NCBI GenBank assembly: GCA_016744435.1
Contig: JADGEJ010000008.1
Coordinates: 1-64,000 of the forward strand
Length of the DNA stretch: 64,000 nucleotides
Reading direction: 5' to 3'
From: Lentibacter sp.
Lineage (GTDB): Bacteria > Pseudomonadota > Alphaproteobacteria > Rhodobacterales > Rhodobacteraceae
Under the pieces are notes generated by a model that was given only the letters and a program-made list of their open reading frames with translations, was not told the DNA's origin and searched no databases. Of the stretch, positions 1-9,058 are shown in pieces. Each line of letters starts with the position of its first letter. Within the stretch, counting starts at the first letter, position 1. The translations under genes were made by a program, and so were the position numbers.

Positions 1-81
1 CACTATTCCTTCAGCATTGGGCATAGTCAGGCAAAATATCTGGCAAACCAGAAGTGCAGGATTAATGGGTCCTGACCCTAG
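1..81. mobile_element. Right end of a MITE-like repeat (partial, cut by window edge)
   Basis: Bases 1-81 match bases 53012-53092, the right end of the complete element described at 52829-53088, with three mismatches that I can count. The end carries the same terminal sequence, closing in GGTCCTGACC followed by CTAG at 78-81. CTAG is also the duplicated target of the other copy. The left part lies outside the window, so length and target duplication cannot be confirmed here. From 82 to 196 I see nothing recognisable before the bpt stop codon. Confidence 0.75.
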
Positions 82-196
82 CATCGTTAGACTTGGTCCA
101 GGCCGGCGAGCTGCCATTCGGCAGATGCGCCGAATGAGTGCTCCGTCCTACATAGCAGGTCTTTATGTGGCTGTAGCCGTATCTTCTCTCTGCCCG

Positions 197-1024
197 TCAG
201 CGTGTTGTGCGATGCGCAGGCAAGTCGGGCAAGGAGATGTTGGCAACCTGCTCGGCTATTGGCGCCGTTGAAAGCGGGTGTGTGCCTTTTTCGTGCTCGG
301 CAGGGTCACCGAGGCTTTGCCACTGGCCCCCCTTATATATCTGTAGAGACGAGAACTTGGCCTTATAGCCCATCTTTGGAGACCCCGGAACCCAGTAGCC
401 CAAGTAGACATAGGGCAGACCACTGCTGCGGGCGATCTCGACATGATCAAGGATGATATAGGTGCCGAGTGAGTGCTTTTCATAATCCGGATCAAAGAAG
501 GAATAGACCATTGAGACGCCGTCTTCTAGCACATCTGTCAGGCAGACCGCGACAAGAGCGCCTGTCTCACTATCGTGATATTCGACAACGCGCGAGCGGA
601 TCGGCGTTTCTTCTATCATGGCGGCGAACTCGAAAACATCCATGTCGGCCATGCCGCCGTCAGCATGGCGGCTGTCGAGGTAACGGCGGAAGAGCTCATA
701 CTGCTCTTCGGTGGCCCATGGTGATGTGACCCGGCGCTCAAAGCTGGCGTTTTTGCTGCGCACGCGCTTTTGGCTTTTTGAGAGCTTGAAGCCTTCGATC
801 TGGATGCGTGCTGACATGCAGGCAGAACAGTCGGTGCAAGAGGGGCGGTAGAGCACGTTTTGCGAGCGCCGAAAGCCTTGCTTTGACAGGCCATCGTTCA
901 GCTCTTGCGCGCTGCTGCCTTGTAGGGCGGTGAACAGCTTTCGCTCAAGCCTGCCTTCTAGGTAGGGGCAGGGCTGAGGAGCCGTCACGTAAAACTGGGG
1001 GGCCAATGGCAGCGTGTGTCGCAA
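197..1024 (-). CDS. bpt: Aspartate/glutamate leucyltransferase (bacterial arginyl-tRNA-protein transferase family)
   Basis: This 275-residue protein belongs to the Bpt/ATE family. The family transfers leucine from Leu-tRNA to proteins starting with Asp or Glu, marking them for ClpS/ClpAP degradation (N-end rule) in the cytoplasm. The N-terminal CPYLEGR motif and the [16 protein letters not shown] segment are hallmarks of the ATE N domain. The C-terminal half has the acetyltransferase-like motifs [25 protein letters not shown] and [15 protein letters not shown]. The length is normal for the family. It is a single gene, with about 140 bp of non-coding sequence on its 3'-side neighbour (the LOG gene, same strand). 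The start at the ATG followed by [10 protein letters not shown] fits family alignments from memory. Confidence 0.93.
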   Translation of the reverse strand: MRHTLPLAPQFYVTAPQPCPYLEGRLERKLFTALQGSSAQELNDGLSKQGFRRSQNVLYRPSCTDCSACMSARIQIEGFKLSKSQKRVRSKNASFERRVTSPWATEEQYELFRRYLDSRHADGGMADMDVFEFAAMIEETPIRSRVVEYHDSETGALVAVCLTDVLEDGVSMVYSFFDPDYEKHSLGTYIILDHVEIARSSGLPYVYLGYWVPGSPKMGYKAKFSSLQIYKGGQWQSLGDPAEHEKGTHPLSTAPIAEQVANISLPDLPAHRTTR

Positions 1025-1163
1025 TGCGTGTGTCCTGTGTTTTCAATTACGACGATAGCAATGCTGTTCAAATTCTCCAAGAATTGAATTCAAACAGTCT
1101 TAACTTGGCGGTTTTAGTGCGGTGAGGGCTTTAAGCCGCTGTTGAGTGCGGGCTTAGGCCGCA

Positions 1164-1715
1164 TTACGACAAAGCCTCGCGCAGGTAGGCCGTGGTTTCT
1201 TCTGGTGTGGTGAGAACCGTAAAGAGCGCCTTAAGGCTCGCGTCGGCAAAGCCCTCGGCGATGGCGTGATCCACCGAGTTTAAAAGCGGCGTCCAGTATT
1301 CATTGATGTTCATAACAACGATGGGCTTGCTGTGCAGGCCGAGCTGCGCCCATGTCAGCACTTCGAAGAACTCGTCAAGCGAGCCTGCTCCGCCGGGCAG
1401 GACCACGACCGCGTCGGCGTTCATATACATGACTTTCTTGCGCTCATGCATGTTCTCGGTGACGACAAAAGTTGTCAGGTCGCGCTTGCCAACCTCTAGG
1501 TCAAGAAGATGTGTCGGGATCACGCCGAAAGTGTCGGCACCTGCTGCTTGGGCTGCGCGCGCCACGGCCCCCATGAGGCCAACGTCGCCGGCGCCGTAAA
1601 CCAGCCGCCAGCCTTGGGCCGCAATGTCACGGCCAAAGCCTTCGGCGGCCTGCATATAGCTTGGGTGCTTGCCGGGGCGAGAGCCGCAATAAACGCAAAT
1701 TGAGTGCTTGGGCAT
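1164..1715 (-). CDS. LOG family protein (cytokinin riboside 5'-monophosphate phosphoribohydrolase-like)
   Basis: This 183-residue Rossmann-fold protein belongs to the LOG/TIGR00730 family. Members hydrolyse nucleoside 5'-monophosphates to base and ribose 5-phosphate; the physiological substrate in bacteria is usually unknown. It opens with ICVYCGSRPGKHPSY and GAGDVGLMGAVA, both typical nucleotide-binding segments. The defining PGGxGxxxE motif is present as VVVLPGGAGSLDEFFEV, with S where T is common. The conserved MHERKKVM stretch precedes it. It lies back to back with the LysM gene, starting 98 bp away, so the two probably share a divergent promoter region. Whether it makes cytokinin-like products cannot be told from sequence. 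Confidence 0.9.
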   Translation of the reverse strand: MPKHSICVYCGSRPGKHPSYMQAAEGFGRDIAAQGWRLVYGAGDVGLMGAVARAAQAAGADTFGVIPTHLLDLEVGKRDLTTFVVTENMHERKKVMYMNADAVVVLPGGAGSLDEFFEVLTWAQLGLHSKPIVVMNINEYWTPLLNSVDHAIAEGFADASLKALFTVLTTPEETTAYLREALS

Positions 1716-1813
1716 GGCGGAGGCTCCGGAATATGAGGTTTTGATTTGTTTTAACCTTGTTGATAAGTTCCCTCAACCGTGCATCATGCATCTGGGCGGG
1801 AATGGGGACGGCG

Positions 1814-2989
1814 ATGAGCAAACTAGCCAGCTTACTAGGCGGCAATCTGGTGGTGCCTTTGGGCGCTGCTGCGGTTTTGATATCCGGCGGGGTCGGGGTG
1901 TATTTCAAGGATACCTTGCTGGGAACGCCCAGCGTTCCGCAAACTGCGCCACAGGTTGAAGCCCCGCAAGAAGGCGGCATCCGCGAGGCTGTGCTGCAAA
2001 GCGACGGCACGCCCAACAATGAGCCTGCTGCTTCGGCCCAAGACGCTGCTCCTGCGACAGCGCCGGTTTCTGATCCGGTCGCCGGAGACAATACCAACCC
2101 GAGTTTTGATATCGTGCGCGTCGCGCCTGATGGCGGCCTCACAGTCGCGGGCGAAGGCGAGGCGGGCCAAGATGTCGAGCTGCTGCTTGACGGCGAAGTC
2201 CTTGCGACATTGACGGCGGGCTCTGATGGCAGCTTTGCGCATCTGGGGATTTTACCGTCAAGCGACACAGCGCGCGTATTGAGCCTGCGCTCGGCCGAAA
2301 GTGGCGCTGAGGGGCAAAGCGAAGTCTTGATAGCCCCAATTGTCGAGCCTGTAGATGCGCCTGCGCTGGCAGGCGGCGCCACTTCGGAAGGCACGCCAAG
2401 TGAAGCCGTAACCGCGCAACTGCAAGAGCCTGAAACCTCTCCTATCACACCCGCCGAGACGCCAGCAGAGACCGCTAAAGCGCAAGCGGTTGTTGAAATT
2501 TCGCGAACCGGTGTGGACGTTATCCAACCCACCTCGCCGCAAGTGATGAGCGAAGTCGCGCTTGATGCGATCAGTTACTCTGACGCGGGCGAGGTGCAGC
2601 TTTCCGGGCGCGCGCCCCGTGAGGGCTTTGTGCGCGTCTACCTCGACAACAAGCCAATCATCACCCAGCCAGTGGCAAACAGCGGCCAGTGGCGCACGGA
2701 GCTGCCCAATGTTGACACCGGCGTTTACACTCTGCGTGTTGACAAGGTTGATGCCAGCGGTGCCGTCACCAGCCGTGTCGAAACGCCGTTCAAACGCGAG
2801 CCAGCAGGCAAGGTGCAAGAGGCCAAGGTGAAGGCCGTAACCGTTCAGCCCGGCGCGACACTCTGGGCGATAGCCGCAGAGCGCTTTGGCAGTGGGGTTT
2901 TGTATGTGCAACTCTATGAGGCCAACAAAGACAAGATCCGCGATCCAAACCTGATCTATCCTGGCCAAGTCTTCGACATTCCTGGCTGA
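1814..2989 (+). CDS. LysM domain-containing cell-envelope protein
   Basis: The product is 391 residues when started at the ATG at 1814, which reads MSKLASLLGGN and follows a G-rich ribosome site. A start 57 bp further upstream is possible but poorer. Residues about 10-30 form one hydrophobic membrane segment. A long low-complexity region rich in Ala, Pro, Glu and Thr follows, with two Ig-like or adhesin-like stretches (VRVAPDGGLTVAGEGE and GEVQLSGRAPREGFVRVYLDNKP). The last 50 residues are a LysM domain (VQPGATLWAIAAERFG, then NLIYPGQVFDIPG) that would bind peptidoglycan. It probably sits in the periplasm, anchored to the inner membrane. The specific role is unknown. Downstream by 83 bp is the Atm1-type exporter on the same strand. 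Confidence 0.85.
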   Translation: MSKLASLLGGNLVVPLGAAAVLISGGVGVYFKDTLLGTPSVPQTAPQVEAPQEGGIREAVLQSDGTPNNEPAASAQDAAPATAPVSDPVAGDNTNPSFDIVRVAPDGGLTVAGEGEAGQDVELLLDGEVLATLTAGSDGSFAHLGILPSSDTARVLSLRSAESGAEGQSEVLIAPIVEPVDAPALAGGATSEGTPSEAVTAQLQEPETSPITPAETPAETAKAQAVVEISRTGVDVIQPTSPQVMSEVALDAISYSDAGEVQLSGRAPREGFVRVYLDNKPIITQPVANSGQWRTELPNVDTGVYTLRVDKVDASGAVTSRVETPFKREPAGKVQEAKVKAVTVQPGATLWAIAAERFGSGVLYVQLYEANKDKIRDPNLIYPGQVFDIPG

Positions 2990-3072
2990 TCTTTTGCCGC
3001 GCATGGGCAGGGTCGCACTGGCATCTGCTTGCAAAGAAGCATACCTGTCACCTCTACGGTATCGGGGGCTCT

Positions 3073-4896
3073 ATGAGAAACGCAACAAGCAACACGCAAA
3101 GCAGCACTGAAGCGCAAGAAGAGCGCGCATCAGGTTGGCGCACCATTCGCCGTATGCTGCCTTACCTATGGCCAGATGATGCGCCTTGGGTCAAACGCCG
3201 CGTCGTCTTTGCTATGCTGGCCTTGCTGCTTTCCAAGGTGATCGCGGTTTACACCCCCATGCTTTACAAACGTGCGGTTGATGCGCTGGCTGGTGAGGGT
3301 GTCAGCGAGCTGGTGCTTGGCGCCGTTGGCCTCACGGTGGCTTACGGCGTTGCGCGCCTTATGAGCAACGGTTTTCAGCAGTTGCGGGATGCGATTTTTG
3401 CAGCCGTCGGGCAGCGCGCGCTGCGGGCCTTGGCTCTCGAAACTTTCCAACACATTCACAAACTCTCGATGCGCTATCACATCACCCGCAAGACAGGTGG
3501 CCTCAGCCGGATCATCGAACGAGGCGTTAAAGGCGTCGAGTTCCTCTTGCGCTTTCTGCTGTTCTCGATCGGCCCGCTCATTCTCGAATTGGCGATGATC
3601 GCAGGCATTCTCTTCGTTCTTTTTGATGCGTGGTATCTGGCCGTCGTCACCGTCACCATCGCAGTTTATGTTTGGTTTACCTTCACGGTCACAGAGTGGC
3701 GGGTTAAGCTTCGTCGCCAGATGAACGATCAAGACACTGATGCCAACCAAAAGGCGATCGATTCACTTCTAAACTTTGAGACAGTAAAATACTTCGGGGC
3801 AGAAGAGCGCGAGGCAAGCCGCTATGACGCCGCCATGGCGGGCTATCAAACTGCGGCCTTGAAGACTGCTTACTCCCTGTCCTTTCTCAATTTTGGTCAG
3901 TCGCTTCTGATCACATCAGGGCTTGTCATTGTTATGGTCATGGCCGCGATTGGTGTTGAAAAAGGCGCGCTCACCGTGGGTGATTTTGTGATGGTCAACG
4001 CCTACATGATCCAGATCACAATGCCGCTTAATTTCCTCGGTTCGGTCTACCGCGAAATTCGCCAGAGCCTTGTGGACATGGGCGAGATGTTCTCGCTCTT
4101 GCAGCAACCCTCTGAAGTTCAGGACAAGGCCAATGCGCCAGAGATAGCCGTCTCCGGCGGCGCGGTCACGCTTGACGACATTCACTTTGGCTATGACAGC
4201 GCCCGCCCGATCCTGAAGGGCGTGAGCCTCGAAGTTGGCGCTGGTGAAACTGTCGCCATCGTTGGCTCCTCTGGTTCAGGTAAGTCAACAATCGGCCGGC
4301 TTCTGTTTCGCTTTTACGACGTGCAAAGCGGCGCACTTCTGATCGACGGGCAAGATGTGCGCGACATAACCCAAGAGAGCCTGCACAATGTTATTGGCGT
4401 GGTGCCGCAAGACACGGTGCTGTTCAACGACACGATCCGCTACAACATTGCCTATGGCCGTGACGGAGCCAGTGAGGCCGAGATCATCGCCGCGGCCAAA
4501 GCTGCGCAAATCCACGAGTTTATCGAGAGCCTGCCAGAGGGTTTCAACACAGCCGTTGGCGAGCGTGGCCTGAAGCTTTCCGGCGGTGAAAAGCAGCGCG
4601 TCGGCATCGCGCGTACACTCTTGAAAGATCCGCCGATCTTGCTGCTGGACGAAGCCACCTCAGCGTTGGACACCGAAACTGAGCAAGACATCCAGACGGC
4701 CCTCAAAGCCGCCGGAGAGGGCCGCACTGTGCTGACCATCGCGCACCGCCTGTCAACAATCGCTGACGCCGACAGGATCGTCGTTCTGGAAGATGGCGAG
4801 ATCGTTGAAACAGGCAAACACGCAGCCCTTCTCAAACGCAAAGGCCGCTACGCCAGCCTTTGGGCGCGTCAGGCCAACGAACAAAACGCAGCCTAA
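3073..4896 (+). CDS. Atm1-type ABC exporter (fused permease and ATPase)
   Basis: This 607-residue half-transporter has an N-terminal six-helix membrane domain (about residues 40-330) and a C-terminal nucleotide-binding domain. Walker A is GSSGSGKST near residue 397, the signature is LSGGEKQR near 502, and Walker B is ILLLDEATSALD near 522. The H-loop is TIAHRLSTI. The sequence is of the Atm1/HMT1/ABCB7 class, with FGAEEREASRYDAAM in the coupling region. Homologues in alphaproteobacteria such as Novosphingobium Atm1 export glutathione conjugates or glutathione-metal complexes; mitochondrial relatives support cytosolic Fe-S biogenesis. It should act as a homodimer in the inner membrane. The cargo is inferred from the family and not visible in the sequence. 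Confidence 0.92.
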   Translation: MRNATSNTQSSTEAQEERASGWRTIRRMLPYLWPDDAPWVKRRVVFAMLALLLSKVIAVYTPMLYKRAVDALAGEGVSELVLGAVGLTVAYGVARLMSNGFQQLRDAIFAAVGQRALRALALETFQHIHKLSMRYHITRKTGGLSRIIERGVKGVEFLLRFLLFSIGPLILELAMIAGILFVLFDAWYLAVVTVTIAVYVWFTFTVTEWRVKLRRQMNDQDTDANQKAIDSLLNFETVKYFGAEEREASRYDAAMAGYQTAALKTAYSLSFLNFGQSLLITSGLVIVMVMAAIGVEKGALTVGDFVMVNAYMIQITMPLNFLGSVYREIRQSLVDMGEMFSLLQQPSEVQDKANAPEIAVSGGAVTLDDIHFGYDSARPILKGVSLEVGAGETVAIVGSSGSGKSTIGRLLFRFYDVQSGALLIDGQDVRDITQESLHNVIGVVPQDTVLFNDTIRYNIAYGRDGASEAEIIAAAKAAQIHEFIESLPEGFNTAVGERGLKLSGGEKQRVGIARTLLKDPPILLLDEATSALDTETEQDIQTALKAAGEGRTVLTIAHRLSTIADADRIVVLEDGEIVETGKHAALLKRKGRYASLWARQANEQNAA

Positions 4897-5102
4897 AGCG
4901 TGTCGCCATAAATCTGAAAACAGAGTTGTGGCGGCGCGCCCACAACGCTGAGATGTTATGCAGCGCCTCGCCGTTCCCCTGCATCAGGTTAAAGGCGTGA
5001 CGCTTTAGTCCTTTTTCTTTCCAGAAATATCCTACCGACCCGCGCAGCAAGTGCGCTCTATCGGTCTTTGCGCTTGCTGTCGCAAATCGCATGGGGGGGG
5101 AA

Positions 5103-5171
5103 TTGGCCATAGGCCAAGAGGGGGCAAAGCCCCCAACCCGCTCCCCGCAGGGGCGAGCGCCTGTTAGGCGC
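5103..5171. terminator. Hairpin cluster between the ABC exporter and the RND permease
   Basis: Three perfect hairpins lie side by side: TTGGCC-ATA-GGCCAA at 5103-5117, GGGGGC-AAA-GCCCCC at 5120-5134 and GCGCCT-GTT-AGGCGC at 5157-5171. The third ends three bases from the stop codon of the RND permease, whose transcript would read through it. None has a strong U tract, so factor-independent termination is uncertain. Bases 4897-5102 hold no gene. They include a stretch (about 5008-5030) resembling other intergenic sequences in this window (see Findings). Confidence 0.45.
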
Positions 5172-5173
5172 CT

Positions 5174-8100
5174 CTATTCGGCGGCTTTAACACTACCGTC
5201 GTTGTCATCTTCCTCACTGGAAAGCTTTCCGGCCCGTGTCAGAACGGCCTTCACCGCCTCAGCGTCTGGCGCATCGTCGAGGTCATCCTGGTTTTCGGCC
5301 TCGTTCATGTCGTCTCCCCAGATCAGTTCTGGTGCTTTGACACGGCGGGCAGCGCTTTGCAGCGCCATATCGCGTGCAACGCGGCTGGCCGAGCCAAGGG
5401 AGAGGGCCGCCAAAGCGCGTGCGCCCCAGCCAAGGTAGGTTGAAACCCAGATGCGCAGCGCCAGCATTGACGGGGTGAACACCAGTGTCAAAACAGTTGC
5501 GATGCCAAGGCCGAAGACAACGGCTGTCGCCAGTTGCTTCCACCAAAGGGCTGTTGGGCTGTCGATGGTGAAGCCACCACCGATAAAGTCGAGCGATAGG
5601 CCAAACATCATAGGGGCCAGGCCAGCCATGGTGGTGATTGTCGTCAGCAACACGGGTCTGATCCGGTCTTCGGCTGTGCGCACAATGGCTTCTACGCGGG
5701 GCATATAGGCCGAGTATTCCTGATAGGTATCAATCAGAACAATGTTGTTGTTCACCACAATTCCCGCAAGCGCCACGATGCCTGTTCCGGTCATGATGAT
5801 CGAGAAGGTCTGATCCATCACCAACATGCCAATCAGCACGCCCGCCGTTGACAGCACCACCGCGAGCAAGACAAGTAGGGAATTGTAAAAGCTGTTGAAC
5901 TGCGCCAGCAGGATGATGAACATCAGCCCCAGTGCGCCCGTGAAAGCACTTTGCAGGAAGGCCGCACTGTCGGCTTCGTCTTCCTGATCACCCGTCCATT
6001 CCCAGCTGATGCCTTCGGGGAAGGGGGCTTCGTCGAGCCATGTGGTCAGGTTGCTGATGCGCTCAGCCGCCGTCAAAGGCGTGCCAACAATGCTCATCTC
6101 ACCGGCTTCAACCGAGCGCGCGATTGCGCCGAGCGACACGTCAGAGCCTACATCGGGGAAGTTGTAGTGTGTCTTCGCCGCCGACCGCAGGAAGGCAAAG
6201 GCCCCTGACGGCTCTATCGAAATTTTGAGGTTGGCGGCTGCATCGTTTGAGATTTCTTCTTCTGTTAGGACAGAGCCGTAGCCGAGAGAGACCCCTTCAG
6301 ATGTTACGGTTTCTCCACCACTATCAAGCGGGTAGGCTGTGTAGGTTGTCAGGCCCTTCGCGACACCTGCCTTAATGTCAAAATACCGCGTCTGGCCTTC
6401 GCGGCTGATCTCGGCAAGTTTGGCCACGGGCTTGCGCGTCAGAAAGTTGCTGAGCGGAACAAGGCCTTCGGTGGTGCGCAGTTTGAGCGTGTCCAGCGTT
6501 GAAAGCACGCGGTGTTCTTCGGGCAGGCGCACGCGAATTTCGATCTCTTCGTCAGAGCTATCAACGCGCATGGTGTCGAGCAGAATGCCGCGTGTCACCA
6601 GCTGGACCATCCCGCCAACGGTAGCAACATCCGCGCCATAGCGGCCCGCTTCTTCGACATCAACGTCAAGCTGCCAGTCGATGCCGGGCAGGGGGCGGGT
6701 GTCTTCTTGCAGCAGCAGACCTGCGGATTCGTCAAACTTAGCGCGGGCTGTTGCTGTTGCGGCGATCAATGCCTCCCAGTCGTCGCCCTTGAGACGCAAA
6801 TGCACCGGCTTAGCGGATGCAGGCCCCCGTGAGGCGGCCAGAATTTCGATCTTGATTCCGGGGATGCGCTTTAACTGGGCGGTCAGCTCATCCAGTACCA
6901 GATCGCCGTCAAGGTCGGGGCGGTCAGCGCGGTCTTCCCAAGGGATAGTTTCAAACTGCACTTGCCCGATCGTGTCTTTCGGAGCCTGCGCGCCGCCTGT
7001 GTTGCTATTGAGCCCGCCTTCACCGGCAAAGGAAAAGGCATTGTCGACACCGGGGTGGGCGAGCACGATCTTCTCGGCGCGCATGACCAACGCGTCTTTC
7101 TGTTCCATCGACAGGTTGCCACGTGCGCGCACATAGACGATCGCCATCTCAGGCTCACTTTCAACAAAGAACTCGCTGCCTTTGTTGTTGGCCCCATAGT
7201 AGGTGAACACATTCATCACAAAGAAAATCACCGCAACACCAGAGATGATAGGCATGATCGGATTGCCCGTAATGAACTTGATGAAGTGGCCAAATGCAGT
7301 GCGCTTGCGGCCCGCTTTGACGGGTTTGCGCTTAAACTGGATTTGCGCCGCGCCCATGGTGACGGAAGACGCGAAAGCGCCAAACATGAAGAGCAAGATG
7401 CCGGGCAAAAGCTTCACTATGCCTGAGGCCTCAGGGTTGGCTTCAAACAGATAGCTCGGGTTGAGCGTCTGCATGGCGCCTAGAAAAACAAGGTAGAGCG
7501 ATGGGACAACCAAGACCGCCCGCAGCCACCAAGGCGTTGCATTGCGCAGGGCGTCTGAGGTGTTGCCAAACAAGCGGCTCATGCGGCCAGTAACACCGCC
7601 GAGAACTGGCAGGTAAACCAAGGCTACAACAAGCGAAGCTGAAAGCACGAAGATCAATGTGACAGGCAGCATGCCCATAAACTGGCCGGGAACGCCGGGC
7701 CAGAACAGCATCGGCAAAAACGCGCAGAGCGTTGTCGCTGTTGAGCTGACAACCGGCCAGAACATACGTTTGGCGGCTTCGACATAGGCGTGCATCGGGC
7801 CTACGCCCTCGGAGATGCGTTTGTCAGCGTATTCAACCACAACAATAGCGCCGTCCACCAGCATCCCCACTGCGAGGATAAGGCCGAACATGACGATGTT
7901 GGAGATCGTGATGCCCATAAGCGCCAAGAGTGCGAAGCACAGGAGGAAAGATGTCGGGATCGCGAAACCCACCAAGAGAGCAGGGCGCACACCAAGGGCC
8001 GCAAGCACGACGATCATCACCAACGCAATGGCGGTGAGAACCGAGCCTTCCAACTGGCTGATCATCGAGCCAACAATGCGCGACTGGTCGTTTGATGTGC

Positions 8101-9058
8101 CAACATAGACAGCCGAGCGCAACTCAGGCGGCCACTCTGCAGCGGCCTGCGCGACAACGGCTTTCACTTCGACATCCATGTCCAGAAGGTTGAAGCCTTT
8201 GCGCTTCACGACTTGCAGCGCCACAGTTGTTTCGCCGTTGAAGCGGGCGGTGCCACGCCTGTCCTGGAAAGTGAGGCGGATTTCAGCGAGGTCGCCCAGG
8301 GTGACAACGCGGTCGCCGTTGACTTTGACAGGCAGGTTGTAAACATCTTGCGGCTCATCAAAGCTGGAAGGGATTTTGACAGAAAATGCGCCAGTTGCTG
8401 TCTCGATTTCGCCTGCTGCAATGAGCTGGTTGTTGTTTTGCACAACGCTGATCAGCTCGCCCGCAGTGACGTTGTAGGCTTCAAGCTTGAGAGGGTCGAT
8501 GATCACCTCAAGCATCTCGTCGCGGTTGCCCGCGATGCCGGCTTCAAGCACCGCATCAAGGCTTTCGATTTTGTCCTGAAGGTCTTGGGCGACACGGCTC
8601 ATGGTGCGCTCAGGCACGTCGCCAGTGAGGTTGATGATCAGAACAGGGAACTCGGAGAAATTGATTTCGTTGATCGTATACTTCTCAGCCCCGTCGGGGA
8701 AGGAAGCTTCTGCCGCGTTCATTGCGCTGCGCACATCTGCCATCACGGCGGACTTGTCCCAGCCGAACTCGAACTCAAGGAAGACGCCAGCGTAGTTTTC
8801 AGCCGCTGTAGCGGAGATTGTCTTGAGGCCGTCAAGATCGGCCATTTCGGTTTCCATGACTTTGACAAGCAATGTCTCGCTGTCAGCTGCCGAAATGCCG
8901 GGGAAAGGCACTGAGATAAACAGACCCGGGATCTGGATGTCAGGCTCGCCTTCCTTGGGGAGGTTGGCATAGGCAAAGCCCCCCACCAAAAGCGAGAGCG
9001 CGATGAAAGCCATGATCATCCGTGCGCGATCAGCGGCCCAATCAACGAGGCCCGTCAT
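5174..9058 (-). CDS. RND efflux transporter, inner-membrane permease subunit
   Basis: At 1294 residues this is a long member of the HAE/AcrB-like RND permeases, which use the proton gradient to drive drugs or other compounds through a tripartite pump. The N terminus (MTGLVDWAADRARMIMAFIALS, with PKEGEPDIQIPG just after) and the transmembrane motifs GMLVDGAIVVVEY and GIVALAGIVVNNNIVLIDTY are typical. Classical permeases are about 1040 residues. The excess lies mainly in an additional membrane-associated insertion between the two halves (about residues 500-610, including FKRKPVKAGRKRTAFGHF) and in an acidic hydrophilic C-terminal tail. It overlaps the adaptor gene by 4 bp (ATGA), so the two are translationally coupled. 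No outer-membrane TolC gene is adjacent. The substrate is unknown. Confidence 0.92.
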   Translation of the reverse strand: MTGLVDWAADRARMIMAFIALSLLVGGFAYANLPKEGEPDIQIPGLFISVPFPGISAADSETLLVKVMETEMADLDGLKTISATAAENYAGVFLEFEFGWDKSAVMADVRSAMNAAEASFPDGAEKYTINEINFSEFPVLIINLTGDVPERTMSRVAQDLQDKIESLDAVLEAGIAGNRDEMLEVIIDPLKLEAYNVTAGELISVVQNNNQLIAAGEIETATGAFSVKIPSSFDEPQDVYNLPVKVNGDRVVTLGDLAEIRLTFQDRRGTARFNGETTVALQVVKRKGFNLLDMDVEVKAVVAQAAAEWPPELRSAVYVGTSNDQSRIVGSMISQLEGSVLTAIALVMIVVLAALGVRPALLVGFAIPTSFLLCFALLALMGITISNIVMFGLILAVGMLVDGAIVVVEYADKRISEGVGPMHAYVEAAKRMFWPVVSSTATTLCAFLPMLFWPGVPGQFMGMLPVTLIFVLSASLVVALVYLPVLGGVTGRMSRLFGNTSDALRNATPWWLRAVLVVPSLYLVFLGAMQTLNPSYLFEANPEASGIVKLLPGILLFMFGAFASSVTMGAAQIQFKRKPVKAGRKRTAFGHFIKFITGNPIMPIISGVAVIFFVMNVFTYYGANNKGSEFFVESEPEMAIVYVRARGNLSMEQKDALVMRAEKIVLAHPGVDNAFSFAGEGGLNSNTGGAQAPKDTIGQVQFETIPWEDRADRPDLDGDLVLDELTAQLKRIPGIKIEILAASRGPASAKPVHLRLKGDDWEALIAATATARAKFDESAGLLLQEDTRPLPGIDWQLDVDVEEAGRYGADVATVGGMVQLVTRGILLDTMRVDSSDEEIEIRVRLPEEHRVLSTLDTLKLRTTEGLVPLSNFLTRKPVAKLAEISREGQTRYFDIKAGVAKGLTTYTAYPLDSGGETVTSEGVSLGYGSVLTEEEISNDAAANLKISIEPSGAFAFLRSAAKTHYNFPDVGSDVSLGAIARSVEAGEMSIVGTPLTAAERISNLTTWLDEAPFPEGISWEWTGDQEDEADSAAFLQSAFTGALGLMFIILLAQFNSFYNSLLVLLAVVLSTAGVLIGMLVMDQTFSIIMTGTGIVALAGIVVNNNIVLIDTYQEYSAYMPRVEAIVRTAEDRIRPVLLTTITTMAGLAPMMFGLSLDFIGGGFTIDSPTALWWKQLATAVVFGLGIATVLTLVFTPSMLALRIWVSTYLGWGARALAALSLGSASRVARDMALQSAARRVKAPELIWGDDMNEAENQDDLDDAPDAEAVKAVLTRAGKLSSEEDDNDGSVKAAE

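Noticed and set aside
1627-2532. A long 301-codon frame on the minus strand opposite the LysM gene
   Set aside because: It is antisense to the Ala/Pro-rich part of the LysM gene; low-complexity GC-rich sequence commonly opens such frames. It has no recognisable domain, and the plus-strand gene has a clear LysM domain.
4897-5102. A small gene between the ABC exporter and the RND permease
   Set aside because: No frame has a ribosome site or family resemblance; the region looks like intergenic repeat sequence.
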